This document shows, piece by piece, positions 31,701-39,072 of a DNA stretch of 64,000 nucleotides. Numbering within the stretch: position 1 is the stretch's first letter; each line of letters starts with the position of its first letter. Below the pieces are notes generated by a model, which saw only the letters and a list, made by a program, of their open reading frames with translations, did not search any database and was not told the origin of the DNA. The stretch lies in contig CAZSRX010000020.1 in the NCBI GenBank assembly GCA_964609675.1, forward strand, positions 8,703-72,702. Reading direction: 5' to 3'. This DNA comes from CAZSRX01 sp964609675 [NCBI: uncultured Bacteroidota bacterium]. GTDB taxonomy: Bacteria > CLD3 > SB21. Made by a program: the position numbers and the translations under genes.

Positions 31701-31845
31701 GGCCCTCGTTCTCGAATTTCTCAACTTTTTTCCAGTCAGACGGATAAGTATCGCCGGGTTTATAGTTCAGCCATTCTTTTTGACCCGCTCCGGTAAAAAC
31801 AAAAACTACGAGCGCGGTAACCAGCAATGTAATCGGGCCTTTCAT
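25717..31845 (-). CDS. Giant alpha-2-macroglobulin family protein with thioester motif
   Basis: A 2042-aa exported protein with an N-terminal signal peptide (hydrophobic LLVTALVVFVF, no lipobox Cys). After a helical N-terminal region come macroglobulin domains, including the MG2 hallmark TDRSIYRPGQTVYFKG. A proline run and an acidic Gly/Asp/Glu linker lie near residue 1240. Then the A2M domain (ALTRWKFMALAHT) leads to the thioester motif CTEQ with the reactive Cys at about residue 1502, a helical complement-like domain (ETPWVLDGQDE, GGWPWFTGMPD) and a receptor-binding-like C-terminus. Bacterial A2Ms trap proteases in the periplasm through the Cys-Gln thioester. This is longer than the usual 1500-1650 aa. 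No pbpC is adjacent. Its terminator follows directly. Confidence 0.93.
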   Translation of the reverse strand: MKGPITLLVTALVVFVFTGAGQKEWLNYKPGDTYPSDWKKVEKFENEGLPKSAQDVVRQIYRKAKQDRNHVQQIKAVIHLLKYIMTIEEEGLVKSIDTLEAETAAAEFPAKPVMQSLLADFYWGYYQNNRWKFYNRTEVADTVSPDIRTWSLQKLLRRVTDLYAASLSNTDSLQRTKLEWFDDVLNTEKNSKIYRPSLYDFLAHRAFDFYRNDENNLIKPVEEFELDDLRALAPAGEFIRAKFSTPDSASMKFKAVTLLQEMIRCHIDDSDPTALTDIDLIRLEYAREKAVPEDKDDAYLKTLNELEQSVRAYPIAAQVSYVLADYYFNQPEPVADASTDIKKTSNRKIAYDIAEKAASRFPKSRGAANCQALMDRIREKYLSVSLESTVPPQTPFRMMVEYRNVTNVFLRLVRLDYNQYMKSQNKEYDDRWEYYSAIKPLKAWPEKLPDPGDYINHRLEMKMDGLPLGFYAVLISADPSFKRKNNTVSVTPFWITNLSLVSENSAEFEGKKMFVMHSVTGEPLADVNVRSFYNIYDYNSRTYVWKSGPDFTTDEDGMFIMKGSENYYYYRFELKQENDFYAPLENFYIYQYKREKERDQIATKIFTDRSIYRPGQTVYFKGIIIKSDPKGLKHEVLPNKKTTVVFYDVNYQKISERSLITNAYGSFSGSFVTPTDRLNGQMHIQNESGSAYFSVEEYKRPKFEVEIKPVSKGYKLNEEVEVTGTAKAYAGSVVDNAKVQYRVVRRASFPYWYWWWGYRPTVPDKEITHGTTFTDSKGEFKVRFTAKPDKSIPPSQYPQFEYIIYADVTDVNGETRSGQSWVKIGYIALSASLDFPETVNKADTLKIRFITTNLNGEFEPAEGGFKIYKLEQPERILRSRLWADPDQFIIPKEDYVKWFTNDIYADEANWSKWKRSAALMDRRVDTKTQKELQLPEVMTYEPGIYYCVFDTKDRYGTTVKAEKYFTVFANESGQSNQVSPFYLIPVKTGGEPGEKARFIIGSAYETSKIFYRIEHQNKIVYKEWLTLNKEQKVIEIPIEEKHRGGLAVHWEMVRHNRLYTQTNNIYVPWTNKDLKIEMASFRDKLQPGANEQWKLIIRGALADKVAAELVATLYDASLDVFRPHYWSWYLMPSFYSYYYSLQSQSFKIASGTAFGYDWNKYREFYSQSYDQLNLFGLYFSYGYYHRKDFKRSMKMDSGGKAELPLAASEEFAGVNEGEKDMISIKTKKNGGDDKDEKQPPPPPKLTNGHSTETTTNDGGEAEDLSGVKIRTNLNETAFFYPHLATNENGEIILSFTIPEALTRWKFMALAHTKDLKIGQIQKTVVTQKDLMVQPNPPRFVRDGDILHFAAKVSNITDTDMTAVAQLQLFDAVTMQPVQKLFELKDLQQTVKIDKQGSAALSWKMVVPKDLQAFTYRVVAKAGDFSDGEEGTVPILPNAMLVIETMPLPIRGKQKKNFTFTKLLESGKSSTLRHERFTLEMTSNPAWYAVQALPYMMEYPYECTEQTFSRIYANSISTHIANSNPKIKRVFESWKDTKALLSNLEKNQELKYLLLQETPWVLDGQDETTRKKRLGLLFDLNMMNQSLKTAVKKLSEAQTSNGGWPWFTGMPDDRYITQHILTGFGHLKAMGVKSDYEDKIDAMCQKAVPYIDARMKEDYENLIRYKIPLNQNNLGYTQLHYLYTRSFYSNQKLESKYQEAYDYWKQQAQQYWLKWNYMAQAMIALGLHRAGDQATPKAIMKSIKEHALTSEEMGMYWNHERGYYWYNAPIETQTYLIEAFDEVMNDQESVEAMKVWLLKQKQTQDWKTTKATAEACYALLRRGVNLLASDQLVEVSLGGEKVEVRKQQLDVEKGTGYYKTSWMRDAVKPSMGKIKVEKKDEGVAWGAVYWQYFESLDKITPSETPLKLNKKLFLQKNTDKGPVLEPITDNNVIKVGDLVKVRIELKVDRAMEYIHMKDMRAAGMEPVNVLSRYKYQDGLGYYETTKDASTNFFISWLPKGTYVFEYPLRASLKGEFQNGITTIQCMYAPEFSSHSEGIKIRIE

Positions 31846-31905
31846 AAAGCCTCCTGTCTTAAAATAATTATTGTTTATGTATTGCCATTTTGTCGTAATG
31901 CCGGC

Positions 31906-33738
31906 TTAACTATAATCGCAAAGGATACGCTCCGATAACAGGCAGGTCGCAAAAGCCGCCAGCAATTTCTGCCAACGGTTGCATTCGTCAAAGGTAATCG
32001 TGTGGGCGCTGTATCGGAGCAGTGCGATCCGGTATTCGCGGAAATCGGGTTCCTGCGTCAGGTGTTCCGCTAACAGCTTACGTACTGTCCGGATAATCAA
32101 TCCGATGGTCGCAAACGGCTCCGGCAGATCGGATGCCGCGCCATGATAACTTAAAAGTCCGGCTTCTTCCATGCGGATGGCATACCGTAAGTCCTGTTCA
32201 CCGGTAATCGGGCATAAGATATATTTAATGTCGTTTTCCATTTTGGCAAAGTCATTCATGCTGTGACCAAGGCGGGTGTGAAAATAATCGATCATCCAGA
32301 AATTATGTTTGTCGTCCGAAAGCAGGTTGGCGAGGTTCAGGTCGCCGTGAACCCAGGTCAAATCGGTTTCCTTGGGCGGAAGACTCAGCCAACGGTCGGT
32401 CTGATCGTAGAACCGAGCCGGATTAGGCAAAAGGACCTCCGGAGCGTTGCCGGCCGTAAACGGCACGTTATCCCGCCCGTCAAAAGAAACGCCGAGCAGA
32501 TTGGAAATGGTCGCGACAGTTTGCGCGCCGTATTCCGGGCGATATCCGTAATACTGAAACAGATTCAGGCGGTCCCGTATCGGATGCTGATACAGACGGC
32601 GGAATAACTGCTCATCCAATTCTTTGAAAACGGCCTGGATTGCGGATCGTTTCTTTTCCGGATCGTCGCCGCCCGTGATGATTTTTTTCAGGATTGTCTG
32701 AAGGGTTGTTGTTTGCGTGTTGTTCATATTTGCGAAAAAGTAGCGTATGCCGCCGAGATTCTGCATGTGGACAAATTCCTTCATCCGCGGCGACGAGGGC
32801 CCCAGAAGGTTTTCAACCGACTCCACAGCCGCCCGTTCTTTCCCGATTTTGGGATTGGTATCAATTTTCAGCACCTGGGGCACTTCAAGTTTGTTCTGGA
32901 AATCATAACTTTCCACGGCGAAAACTTTAGCGCCTGAAAAACCTCCGCCGAGCGGTTTGAGCAGGATGCGCGAGGAATCCCGGAATAAGTACCGAACAAT
33001 TTGCCGTTGTTCATCAGTCAATGGCGCCTCGGTTTGAATGGGCTGTTCATATTTAGCGTACACCGAAAAGACCTGCGCCAGATCGACGGGAATGTTCATG
33101 AATTCCATGAATTCCGTAATAGCGTCCGTGAGGTACACGCCGAGATTCATTCGCATCGCTTGCAGGGCGTTCTGATGGTAATACCGCGACCGGCTGGCGC
33201 ACAGGGAACTGCAAAGCCCGATTTCGGCATTCGGAAACCGGGAGCGCAGATCATAACAAAGATACTGCACTTTGACGTCCGTCCATACACCGATGATCCC
33301 CGCGCGGAAGACTTCATCGCGCTGTAGTCCCAGCCCCAGAATGACTGCCTCCAAACCGGTATCCACAAAGTCATTCAGACTGACGGAATTGATAACCGTG
33401 TCGCCGTTTTTTTCAGGCGCATGGATGCTCAGGGCCTCGATAAATTCTGCGCCTCCGGTATTTTTCCGACAGTGCGCGCCGAAAACTGAAAAATGCTCTT
33501 TCTGCATGGGGTCGTTTTCATCGTGCCAGTCGCGGATGTGTATCGCATGATGGCCCGACGTGCGTTTACGGTAATAGTTGGCGAGAAACAGCCTCAGGTT
33601 GCCGTATTCCGTCCCTGACTGCACCAGACGATTGGCTTCTGCGTGCCCAATATGCAGTTGGTTGGGCAACGGCTCGTCCGGCGCCAGCGGTCTGACAAAA
33701 TCATTCTGCAGACATTGCGTAAACAAAATCGTTCTCAT
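31906..33738 (-). CDS. Isochorismatase-like pseudoenzyme fused to kinase-like (APH/TCAD9-type) domain
   Basis: A 610-aa two-domain protein. Residues 1-200 follow the isochorismatase/cysteine-hydrolase fold (TQCLQNDF with the conserved D13, then GVWTDVKVQYLCYD and SSLCASRSR), but the catalytic Cys of the TDVCV motif is K156 and the usual catalytic Lys position (near 117) reads Asn. Residues about 255-600 are kinase-like: GGGFSGA at 264-270, K291 in VLKID, E301, HGDLNLAN (464-471) and MIDYF (D484). These fit an APH-like or ternary-complex-associated-domain-9 phosphotransferase, recalled from memory. Start at 33738 rather than an upstream start 8 codons earlier. Between PHP and A2M genes (49- and 60-bp gaps). 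Function unknown. Confidence 0.75.
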   Translation of the reverse strand: MRTILFTQCLQNDFVRPLAPDEPLPNQLHIGHAEANRLVQSGTEYGNLRLFLANYYRKRTSGHHAIHIRDWHDENDPMQKEHFSVFGAHCRKNTGGAEFIEALSIHAPEKNGDTVINSVSLNDFVDTGLEAVILGLGLQRDEVFRAGIIGVWTDVKVQYLCYDLRSRFPNAEIGLCSSLCASRSRYYHQNALQAMRMNLGVYLTDAITEFMEFMNIPVDLAQVFSVYAKYEQPIQTEAPLTDEQRQIVRYLFRDSSRILLKPLGGGFSGAKVFAVESYDFQNKLEVPQVLKIDTNPKIGKERAAVESVENLLGPSSPRMKEFVHMQNLGGIRYFFANMNNTQTTTLQTILKKIITGGDDPEKKRSAIQAVFKELDEQLFRRLYQHPIRDRLNLFQYYGYRPEYGAQTVATISNLLGVSFDGRDNVPFTAGNAPEVLLPNPARFYDQTDRWLSLPPKETDLTWVHGDLNLANLLSDDKHNFWMIDYFHTRLGHSMNDFAKMENDIKYILCPITGEQDLRYAIRMEEAGLLSYHGAASDLPEPFATIGLIIRTVRKLLAEHLTQEPDFREYRIALLRYSAHTITFDECNRWQKLLAAFATCLLSERILCDYS

Positions 33739-33787
33739 GTCAGGAGGTCCTTCATCCCTCATAAGGTCTTATGCCGGCCGATGGAAA

Positions 33788-34450
33788 TTACCGGCCATCG
33801 GGCAACCGGTGAATAGTTTCCGCATCGAAATAATAACCCTGATAATGGCCGGCCTTCAGTTCACGGATAAGGTCGTCAAGCGTACATACGGGATTAGTAA
33901 ATCGGGTAAACGCCCGGCCTACGCGCTCCGGCTTATGCGCATCGGAACCGCCGGTAAACGGACGACCGTTGCGGATCAGCCAGTCAACAGCCCGCCGGTT
34001 TTCTTCCGGCGTACAGCCGCCGTTAATCCCTTCCGCTGCGGTATAGCCCTCCAGCTTTTCGAACCGTTCCATCAGCGGACAATCTATATTTTCCCGGTAC
34101 GGATGCGCGATGATACTGACGCCGTGGTTGGCGCGGATTTTGGCGAGGACTTCCTCCATTTCCAGATAACAGCCGTCAACCCGGTATGTATTCCAGGAAT
34201 CATCTTTAAGACCGATTCCGATTACATGGCCGGCGGTGGTGGATATTTCCACGGCGCGGAATATATATAGCCCGCCATTCTTTTTTCGGTCACGAATATA
34301 AGCTTCCCAAGGCTCGGAGGCTTCATAGGAATGATGCTCCGCAATCATAATACCGTCCAGTTTTTTTCTGAGCGCTTCCTCAATGATCGGCTCGGGTTCG
34401 CTCCGGTTGTCGCCGGAATATTTGGAGTGCACATGCAAATCAATGATCAT
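33788..34450 (-). CDS. PHP-domain phosphoesterase
   Basis: A 220-aa PHP (polymerase and histidinol phosphatase) metal-dependent phosphoesterase. Metal ligands are visible in DLHVHSKYSGDN, IAEHHSYEAS, SIIAHPYRE and the final GGSDAHKPERVG. Close to the TrpH-like group, which hydrolyses 5'-nucleotide or 3',5'-bisphosphate substrates; the substrate here is uncertain. It probably heads the unit with the isochorismatase/kinase fusion and A2M genes. A long inverted repeat separates it from the DHH gene upstream. Confidence 0.88.
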   Translation of the reverse strand: MIIDLHVHSKYSGDNRSEPEPIIEEALRKKLDGIMIAEHHSYEASEPWEAYIRDRKKNGGLYIFRAVEISTTAGHVIGIGLKDDSWNTYRVDGCYLEMEEVLAKIRANHGVSIIAHPYRENIDCPLMERFEKLEGYTAAEGINGGCTPEENRRAVDWLIRNGRPFTGGSDAHKPERVGRAFTRFTNPVCTLDDLIRELKAGHYQGYYFDAETIHRLPDGR

Positions 34451-34549
34451 GTTTTAATATACCCTAAAAAGCAAAGCCAATCAACAGAAATTATCCGCGC
34501 CAAACGTACCGATTATTGCAGGGCAATAAAAACAAGGGTTAAAATGATA

Positions 34550-34589
34550 ATGTCCCATAAAACACGGACCACACTGTTTTATGGGACAT
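34550..34589 (-). terminator. Perfect 14-bp inverted repeat, probable terminator of the DHH gene
   Basis: Arms 34550-34563 (ATGTCCCATAAAAC) and 34576-34589 are exact reverse complements with a 12-nt loop. It lies 25 bp beyond the DHH gene stop. The T-run expected after a classical terminator is weak on both strands, although the stem itself ends in an A4/T4 block at the loop side. It could instead be a protein-binding operator for the PHP gene. Confidence 0.5.
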
Positions 34590-34613
34590 ACCGTATTCAG
34601 GCGGGATTCCGAA

Positions 34614-35525
34614 TCAGCCGTCTTTTTTCATCTTTTCGATCATTTCCCTTATTTTCGCATCGGCTTCCTTTATCTTGAATTGCGCTGTGCCCGCGCCCTT
34701 ATGCCCGCCACCGCCGTATTGGGCGCAGAGTTCACCGATATCGGTCTTGGATGTACGGTTAAAGATGCTATGCCCGATAGCCGCGACCACCGTCTCGTCC
34801 TTTTTGCCGTCCATGATGCGCACCGAGATGTTCGCCTCGGGGAATAGCGTATAGATGAGGAATCGGTTGCCGGTTGGTATGTCCGCCATCCCGCGATTGT
34901 CGGTAATGATAACGTTCTTTTCAACTTTGGACGAACGTTCCATCAGCGCTTTGAATTCTTTCTCCTGTTCGAAGTACCGTTTTACGCGCTGCTTGATGTC
35001 GTGCATATTGAGAATCTCATCCACGTTGTGGGTCGCGATCAGGTCGATCATTCGGTACATCAGGTTTTTATTGCTGATGCCGTAATCGTGGTAGCGGCCC
35101 AGACCGGTGCGCGGATCCATGACATACGACAGGAGCACCCAGTCGCGCGGATCGGTAACGTCCTGAACCGACAACTGCGCCGCGTCGATTTTATCTACCT
35201 GATTCAGCAGGTAGTCGTATTTGTGGAAGCGGTAACTTTTGTAATGATTGTACACCACGCGGGCGCAGCTCGGCGCGATTTCAAAACGCCCCTCGTAGTT
35301 ATGCGGAATATCCGAGCGTTCCCCTTCGCTGCTGTGATGGTCAAACCACATTCCGCAGTTGGGATGATACGGCATATTTGTGAGAATGTCGTTCGGCGTC
35401 ACCGTCACCACGCCGTCCTGAATATCCTTGGGATGCGCGAACGTGATGTTCTCGATGATCTCGACTTCTTTGAGCAGAACGGCGCACGTAAGGCCGTCAA
35501 AATCGGAACGGGTAATTAGATTCAT
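34614..35525 (-). CDS. DHH-family phosphoesterase (exopolyphosphatase-like)
   Basis: A 303-aa DHH/DHHA1 phosphoesterase. The N-terminal motif TRSDFDGLTCAVLL carries metal ligands, the DHH signature is WFDHHSSEG, and the DHHA1 C-terminus contains GGGHKGAGTAQF. Such enzymes cleave phosphodiesters or phosphoanhydrides such as nanoRNA, cyclic dinucleotides or polyphosphate; the substrate is not readable. It lies alone upstream of the inverted repeat at 34550-34589 and may be transcribed separately from the PHP gene. Confidence 0.88.
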   Translation of the reverse strand: MNLITRSDFDGLTCAVLLKEVEIIENITFAHPKDIQDGVVTVTPNDILTNMPYHPNCGMWFDHHSSEGERSDIPHNYEGRFEIAPSCARVVYNHYKSYRFHKYDYLLNQVDKIDAAQLSVQDVTDPRDWVLLSYVMDPRTGLGRYHDYGISNKNLMYRMIDLIATHNVDEILNMHDIKQRVKRYFEQEKEFKALMERSSKVEKNVIITDNRGMADIPTGNRFLIYTLFPEANISVRIMDGKKDETVVAAIGHSIFNRTSKTDIGELCAQYGGGGHKGAGTAQFKIKEADAKIREMIEKMKKDG

Positions 35526-35676
35526 AAAGCGCCTCCGGGTTTAAAAGTGAGAGGGATTATGTGTTAGGTTTTATAATTGCGTTATCGCTTTGAAATAAAA
35601 TTTCCGGTAAGCTTTTCAAAAATAAAAACAATTTATGAAATTCGCAAATGGAAATGCAAACCAATGAATCCGACCG

Positions 35677-36951
35677 TTATTTATCAATCACGGTCTTGGC
35701 CCCAATGGCAAAGGCCAGGCGTCTTCCGGTAATCAATCCTTCGAGATGCCCCGTTCCGAAATCGGCCTGCCACCGTCCGGTCCGCCAGCCCACGCCGCAG
35801 GCCATGTTGAATCCACGGTTATCACCGCCCATGCCGACGCCGCCCCGCACCTGAAACCGTTTGTTGATGGTATACTCCGCTCCGAAAGATAAACGCGGTG
35901 AGGCGTATTTGTTAACGTGGTATAAATGCAGTTCCGCATCGCCCGAAAAGAGCCATTGCGGCGAATACCGGTATCCCGCGCCTGCCCGTAAAAGCGCCGG
36001 CATCTGCGTGACGTATCGCTGGCCGCGGATCGTCGTATCCGTGGTAGAGGACTCATCATCAAACCGAAAAAACGTGCCGCTCCGAATGTCGAAACGGCCT
36101 TGGTCTTCCTTTGTCCGGGACGTCCAGTAAATATTCTGTATGGCGTTCCTGAGGTACAGGCCGGCCGACCACTGGTCGTTAATCTGAACCGCGGCGCCGA
36201 TATGGACGCCGAAGCCGTTGCCGCCGGATGACCGCAGACACCGGTAATGTCCGTGCGAAATCAGGCTGTCGCTTTCGCGGATTTCGGCCCGCATATGTTT
36301 CAGCGTCATATTATCCATACCGTGATAATAACTGACCGTAATGCCCGCGGCCGCGTCCTGAAATGTTTTACGGAAAAACCGCCTTAAAGAATAGGCGCCG
36401 GAAACATCCGTGTGCCATACAAACTGCGTATACCCGCGCCCTTTCAATCTAAGATCTTCGGAACCCACGCGGTAAGCCGAGTCGGACCATACTGTCCGGA
36501 GCAGTTTTTTCGGCACTTGCGCATAGGCCTGGTAGGCCACGGAAAAATCGGCGGAATAGTTCTGATATTGCAGGCCGAGCGCGCGGATATCCATTTCTGC
36601 GTTGCCGTACAGCGCGGGATCGCCTCCAAAAAGACCGAGAATCCGCCGTTTATCACGCTCGTCAAGATATGCGCCGTTATACCGGTTGTAATCGGCCACC
36701 GACAGCACGTTATTGGCCGCCCGCCCTCCGGCGTTCAGCAACGTGACGGTAATACCCTCCCGACGCGGTTCTCTCAGACCCAGTACGGCAGGATTCCACA
36801 GCACGGCATCCGGCTTGGATACCACAGCCGTCTGCGCCCTTCCCATGCCCATTCCGCGCGGATCGGAAGCATCCGTCTGCGTATATACCCAGGCCGCGGT
36901 CCACATCCTGATCAGAAAAACCAAATAAAATAGGTTGCGCATCGGATTCAT
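35677..36951 (-). CDS. Outer-membrane beta-barrel protein (FadL/PorV-like fold, DUF5723-like)
   Basis: A 424-aa exported protein. After a signal peptide (LFYLVFLIRMWTAAW) comes PRGMGMGRAQTAVVSKPDAVLWNPAVLG, the N-terminal hatch motif of FadL/PorV/TraF-like barrels (whole motif at residues about 31-60). Repeating aromatic/polar strands follow, and the C-terminus ends in barrel-like strands (FQVRGGVGMGGDNRG, RLAFAIGAKTVID). I recall similarity to DUF5723-type FCB proteins; a type IX PorV role is possible but unproven. Its ATG overlaps the stop of the preceding lipoprotein gene by 4 bp (ATGA), so the two probably act together. Confidence 0.75.
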   Translation of the reverse strand: MNPMRNLFYLVFLIRMWTAAWVYTQTDASDPRGMGMGRAQTAVVSKPDAVLWNPAVLGLREPRREGITVTLLNAGGRAANNVLSVADYNRYNGAYLDERDKRRILGLFGGDPALYGNAEMDIRALGLQYQNYSADFSVAYQAYAQVPKKLLRTVWSDSAYRVGSEDLRLKGRGYTQFVWHTDVSGAYSLRRFFRKTFQDAAAGITVSYYHGMDNMTLKHMRAEIRESDSLISHGHYRCLRSSGGNGFGVHIGAAVQINDQWSAGLYLRNAIQNIYWTSRTKEDQGRFDIRSGTFFRFDDESSTTDTTIRGQRYVTQMPALLRAGAGYRYSPQWLFSGDAELHLYHVNKYASPRLSFGAEYTINKRFQVRGGVGMGGDNRGFNMACGVGWRTGRWQADFGTGHLEGLITGRRLAFAIGAKTVIDK

Positions 36952-39026
36952 TTTACGGTATCCTCATCCACTAAGAAATCAATTTTCAGGTCCGTTTTCA
37001 GCCTGATAAAATCCGACGCGCGCACGGTGACATAACCCGGCGTGCCAAGCAGGCGAATCCGCACAGCGTTGTATTTCGGATCATGATTGCCGAGGACATT
37101 GCGGTATTGGGACTTTTCCAGCAGATAATTCAGCGTCGTTATACTGGGCTGGTCCACAAGCCCGTCATGGTCCTGGTCAATGCCGGCGCCAATCCCGATC
37201 GGCTCGGACGGAAATTTGAACCCCGCGTTTTGATAAAAAGTGTCATCGGAAGCATACCAGTGGTTATCCATAAAAAACTGTACGGTAATCGGTACGGGAA
37301 AATGATTCAGCAGCGTACCGGAAATATTTAATTGTTCGAATCCGTGTTCAATCCAGTCTTCGGTCTGCTCGCCCAGTTCGATGCGTCGCGGCCCCGGCGC
37401 GATGATATTGCGGGTAGTATCCACCGGCAGTCGAAATATCAGCGGCGCACGGATATGCATGGCAATAAAAAGCGAATCGGCGCTGCGGATGCTGCCGGTA
37501 TCCAAACCGTTACCTACACGGGCCACACCGGACACACGGATGCGATCGGGCAAAATATTTAGCAGTGCCGCCAGCGAATCCGAATGATCATAGGTAATGG
37601 TATCCAGACGCGATCCGGTGCCGCCGCCGGAATATTTTTTCAGAGCGCCGTTCAGCGTAATGGACCGTGAGAAACCGTTGTCCGAAACGCCGGTCAGTAG
37701 CAGCGTAAAATGCGCCGGAAATCCGATCCGGTGATCGGCAATAACCTCAAGAAACGCGGATTGGAACTGCACGCTGTCAATATACGGAATGTCTATTTCC
37801 TGGGTCCGTTCGGTGATATCCATGGTTTCTTCGACCATAATGCCGCTCAGACTCGACATTTCCAGAGAATCGAGATGCGCGCGGGCCCGCACACCCTGAC
37901 CGTTTTCAAGGGTTTTATCCGAAGCCGTTGCGCCGGGGATATACAATTCATAATTATAACAGAAATATTGTTGTCCGACCGGGGGCCGGTAGGCCGGATT
38001 GAAATAATAACCATCGAGAGAATAACTCGCGTTGACAATATATCCCGGCACTCCGGGCATCTGAATAGAACGGAGAAAGGGTTGACCCTGCGCGTCTTTA
38101 AAATCAGGCAGTACCAGCCGCACCTCAGAAGACGCCTGAAGGTCATGATTTATGAATTCGACATGCACCTGCCCGCGGCCGACCCGGGCCTCATGAATGA
38201 CCGATTCGGTAGTGGATTTTGAAGAATCTTTTGAGACAATCTGCTGCGGTTGGTATTTACCGTTGATTTTGGCGCATTTCAGGTCGGCGCGCGTGCCTGA
38301 AAGAACGGCCTGCATGGTATCAATCAGTACCGGTGTGGCTGAGCCCGGTGATTTTCCCGATAACTGGACCCGGACTGGATTATAGAATATCGAGGGAACC
38401 GTTAGGGTCCATGTATCCCCGCCAAAACCGTTGCCGGCATTGAGATGCCCGATTTCGAATGTATGCATTCCCAGGCCGTGTACGGTATCAATCACCGATA
38501 TCCGGATACTGTCTAATTCTACGGGTAACTGGTTAATAAGAGACACCTGAACGCTACCGCCGACCGCGATGACCATCGAAAAATGCTCAAAAACCGCATA
38601 GTACGGAATATCGGAAAACGTAAACGGCGGCAGAGCAACATACTGGTTATGCCAGCCCGCCGAAGCCGGTAAAATACGTGTGATACCGATACGACCTGAT
38701 GAGAGTTCATTGACGTTCAGATCATTGTCAATAAAGCAATCCGACGAATCGGACTGCGGGTCCACCGTCATCGCTTCATTAACCCCGACGGCTTCGTTGC
38801 GGGATATCCGGATTAGCACGGAATCCTGAATGATTTCCAGGCGGACGGAATCCGACTCAATGTCTTTCTGCACATCGCGAACATCGTAACGGTCATTCAT
38901 GAATGGAATGGAAAAGCGCGCCGTGAAACTGGGCATACGGGGCGCCTCACAGGAGGCCAGCAACCATGCAACACATACTATCAGTCCGGCAACCGTAAAT
39001 CCATGACCCTGAAATATTTGTTTCAC
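36948..39026 (-). CDS. Large secreted lipoprotein of unknown function
   Basis: A 692-aa protein that starts at a GTG (39026) behind AAAAGGGG, giving a signal peptide with lipobox LLASC. An ATG-type start further upstream would overlap the HD-GYP gene and spoil the signal. The mature part is beta-rich, Ser/Thr/Asp-rich, with long stretches of alternating hydrophobic strands, as in tandem immunoglobulin-like sandwiches. I recognise no named family. It is translationally coupled to the outer-membrane barrel gene (ATGA overlap), so a surface lipoprotein/barrel pair is plausible. Confidence 0.7.
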   Translation of the reverse strand: MKQIFQGHGFTVAGLIVCVAWLLASCEAPRMPSFTARFSIPFMNDRYDVRDVQKDIESDSVRLEIIQDSVLIRISRNEAVGVNEAMTVDPQSDSSDCFIDNDLNVNELSSGRIGITRILPASAGWHNQYVALPPFTFSDIPYYAVFEHFSMVIAVGGSVQVSLINQLPVELDSIRISVIDTVHGLGMHTFEIGHLNAGNGFGGDTWTLTVPSIFYNPVRVQLSGKSPGSATPVLIDTMQAVLSGTRADLKCAKINGKYQPQQIVSKDSSKSTTESVIHEARVGRGQVHVEFINHDLQASSEVRLVLPDFKDAQGQPFLRSIQMPGVPGYIVNASYSLDGYYFNPAYRPPVGQQYFCYNYELYIPGATASDKTLENGQGVRARAHLDSLEMSSLSGIMVEETMDITERTQEIDIPYIDSVQFQSAFLEVIADHRIGFPAHFTLLLTGVSDNGFSRSITLNGALKKYSGGGTGSRLDTITYDHSDSLAALLNILPDRIRVSGVARVGNGLDTGSIRSADSLFIAMHIRAPLIFRLPVDTTRNIIAPGPRRIELGEQTEDWIEHGFEQLNISGTLLNHFPVPITVQFFMDNHWYASDDTFYQNAGFKFPSEPIGIGAGIDQDHDGLVDQPSITTLNYLLEKSQYRNVLGNHDPKYNAVRIRLLGTPGYVTVRASDFIRLKTDLKIDFLVDEDTVK

Positions 39027-39072
39027 TCGGCAATCCCCTTTTGATACTGAGCGATGGAGCGCTCCTACTGAT

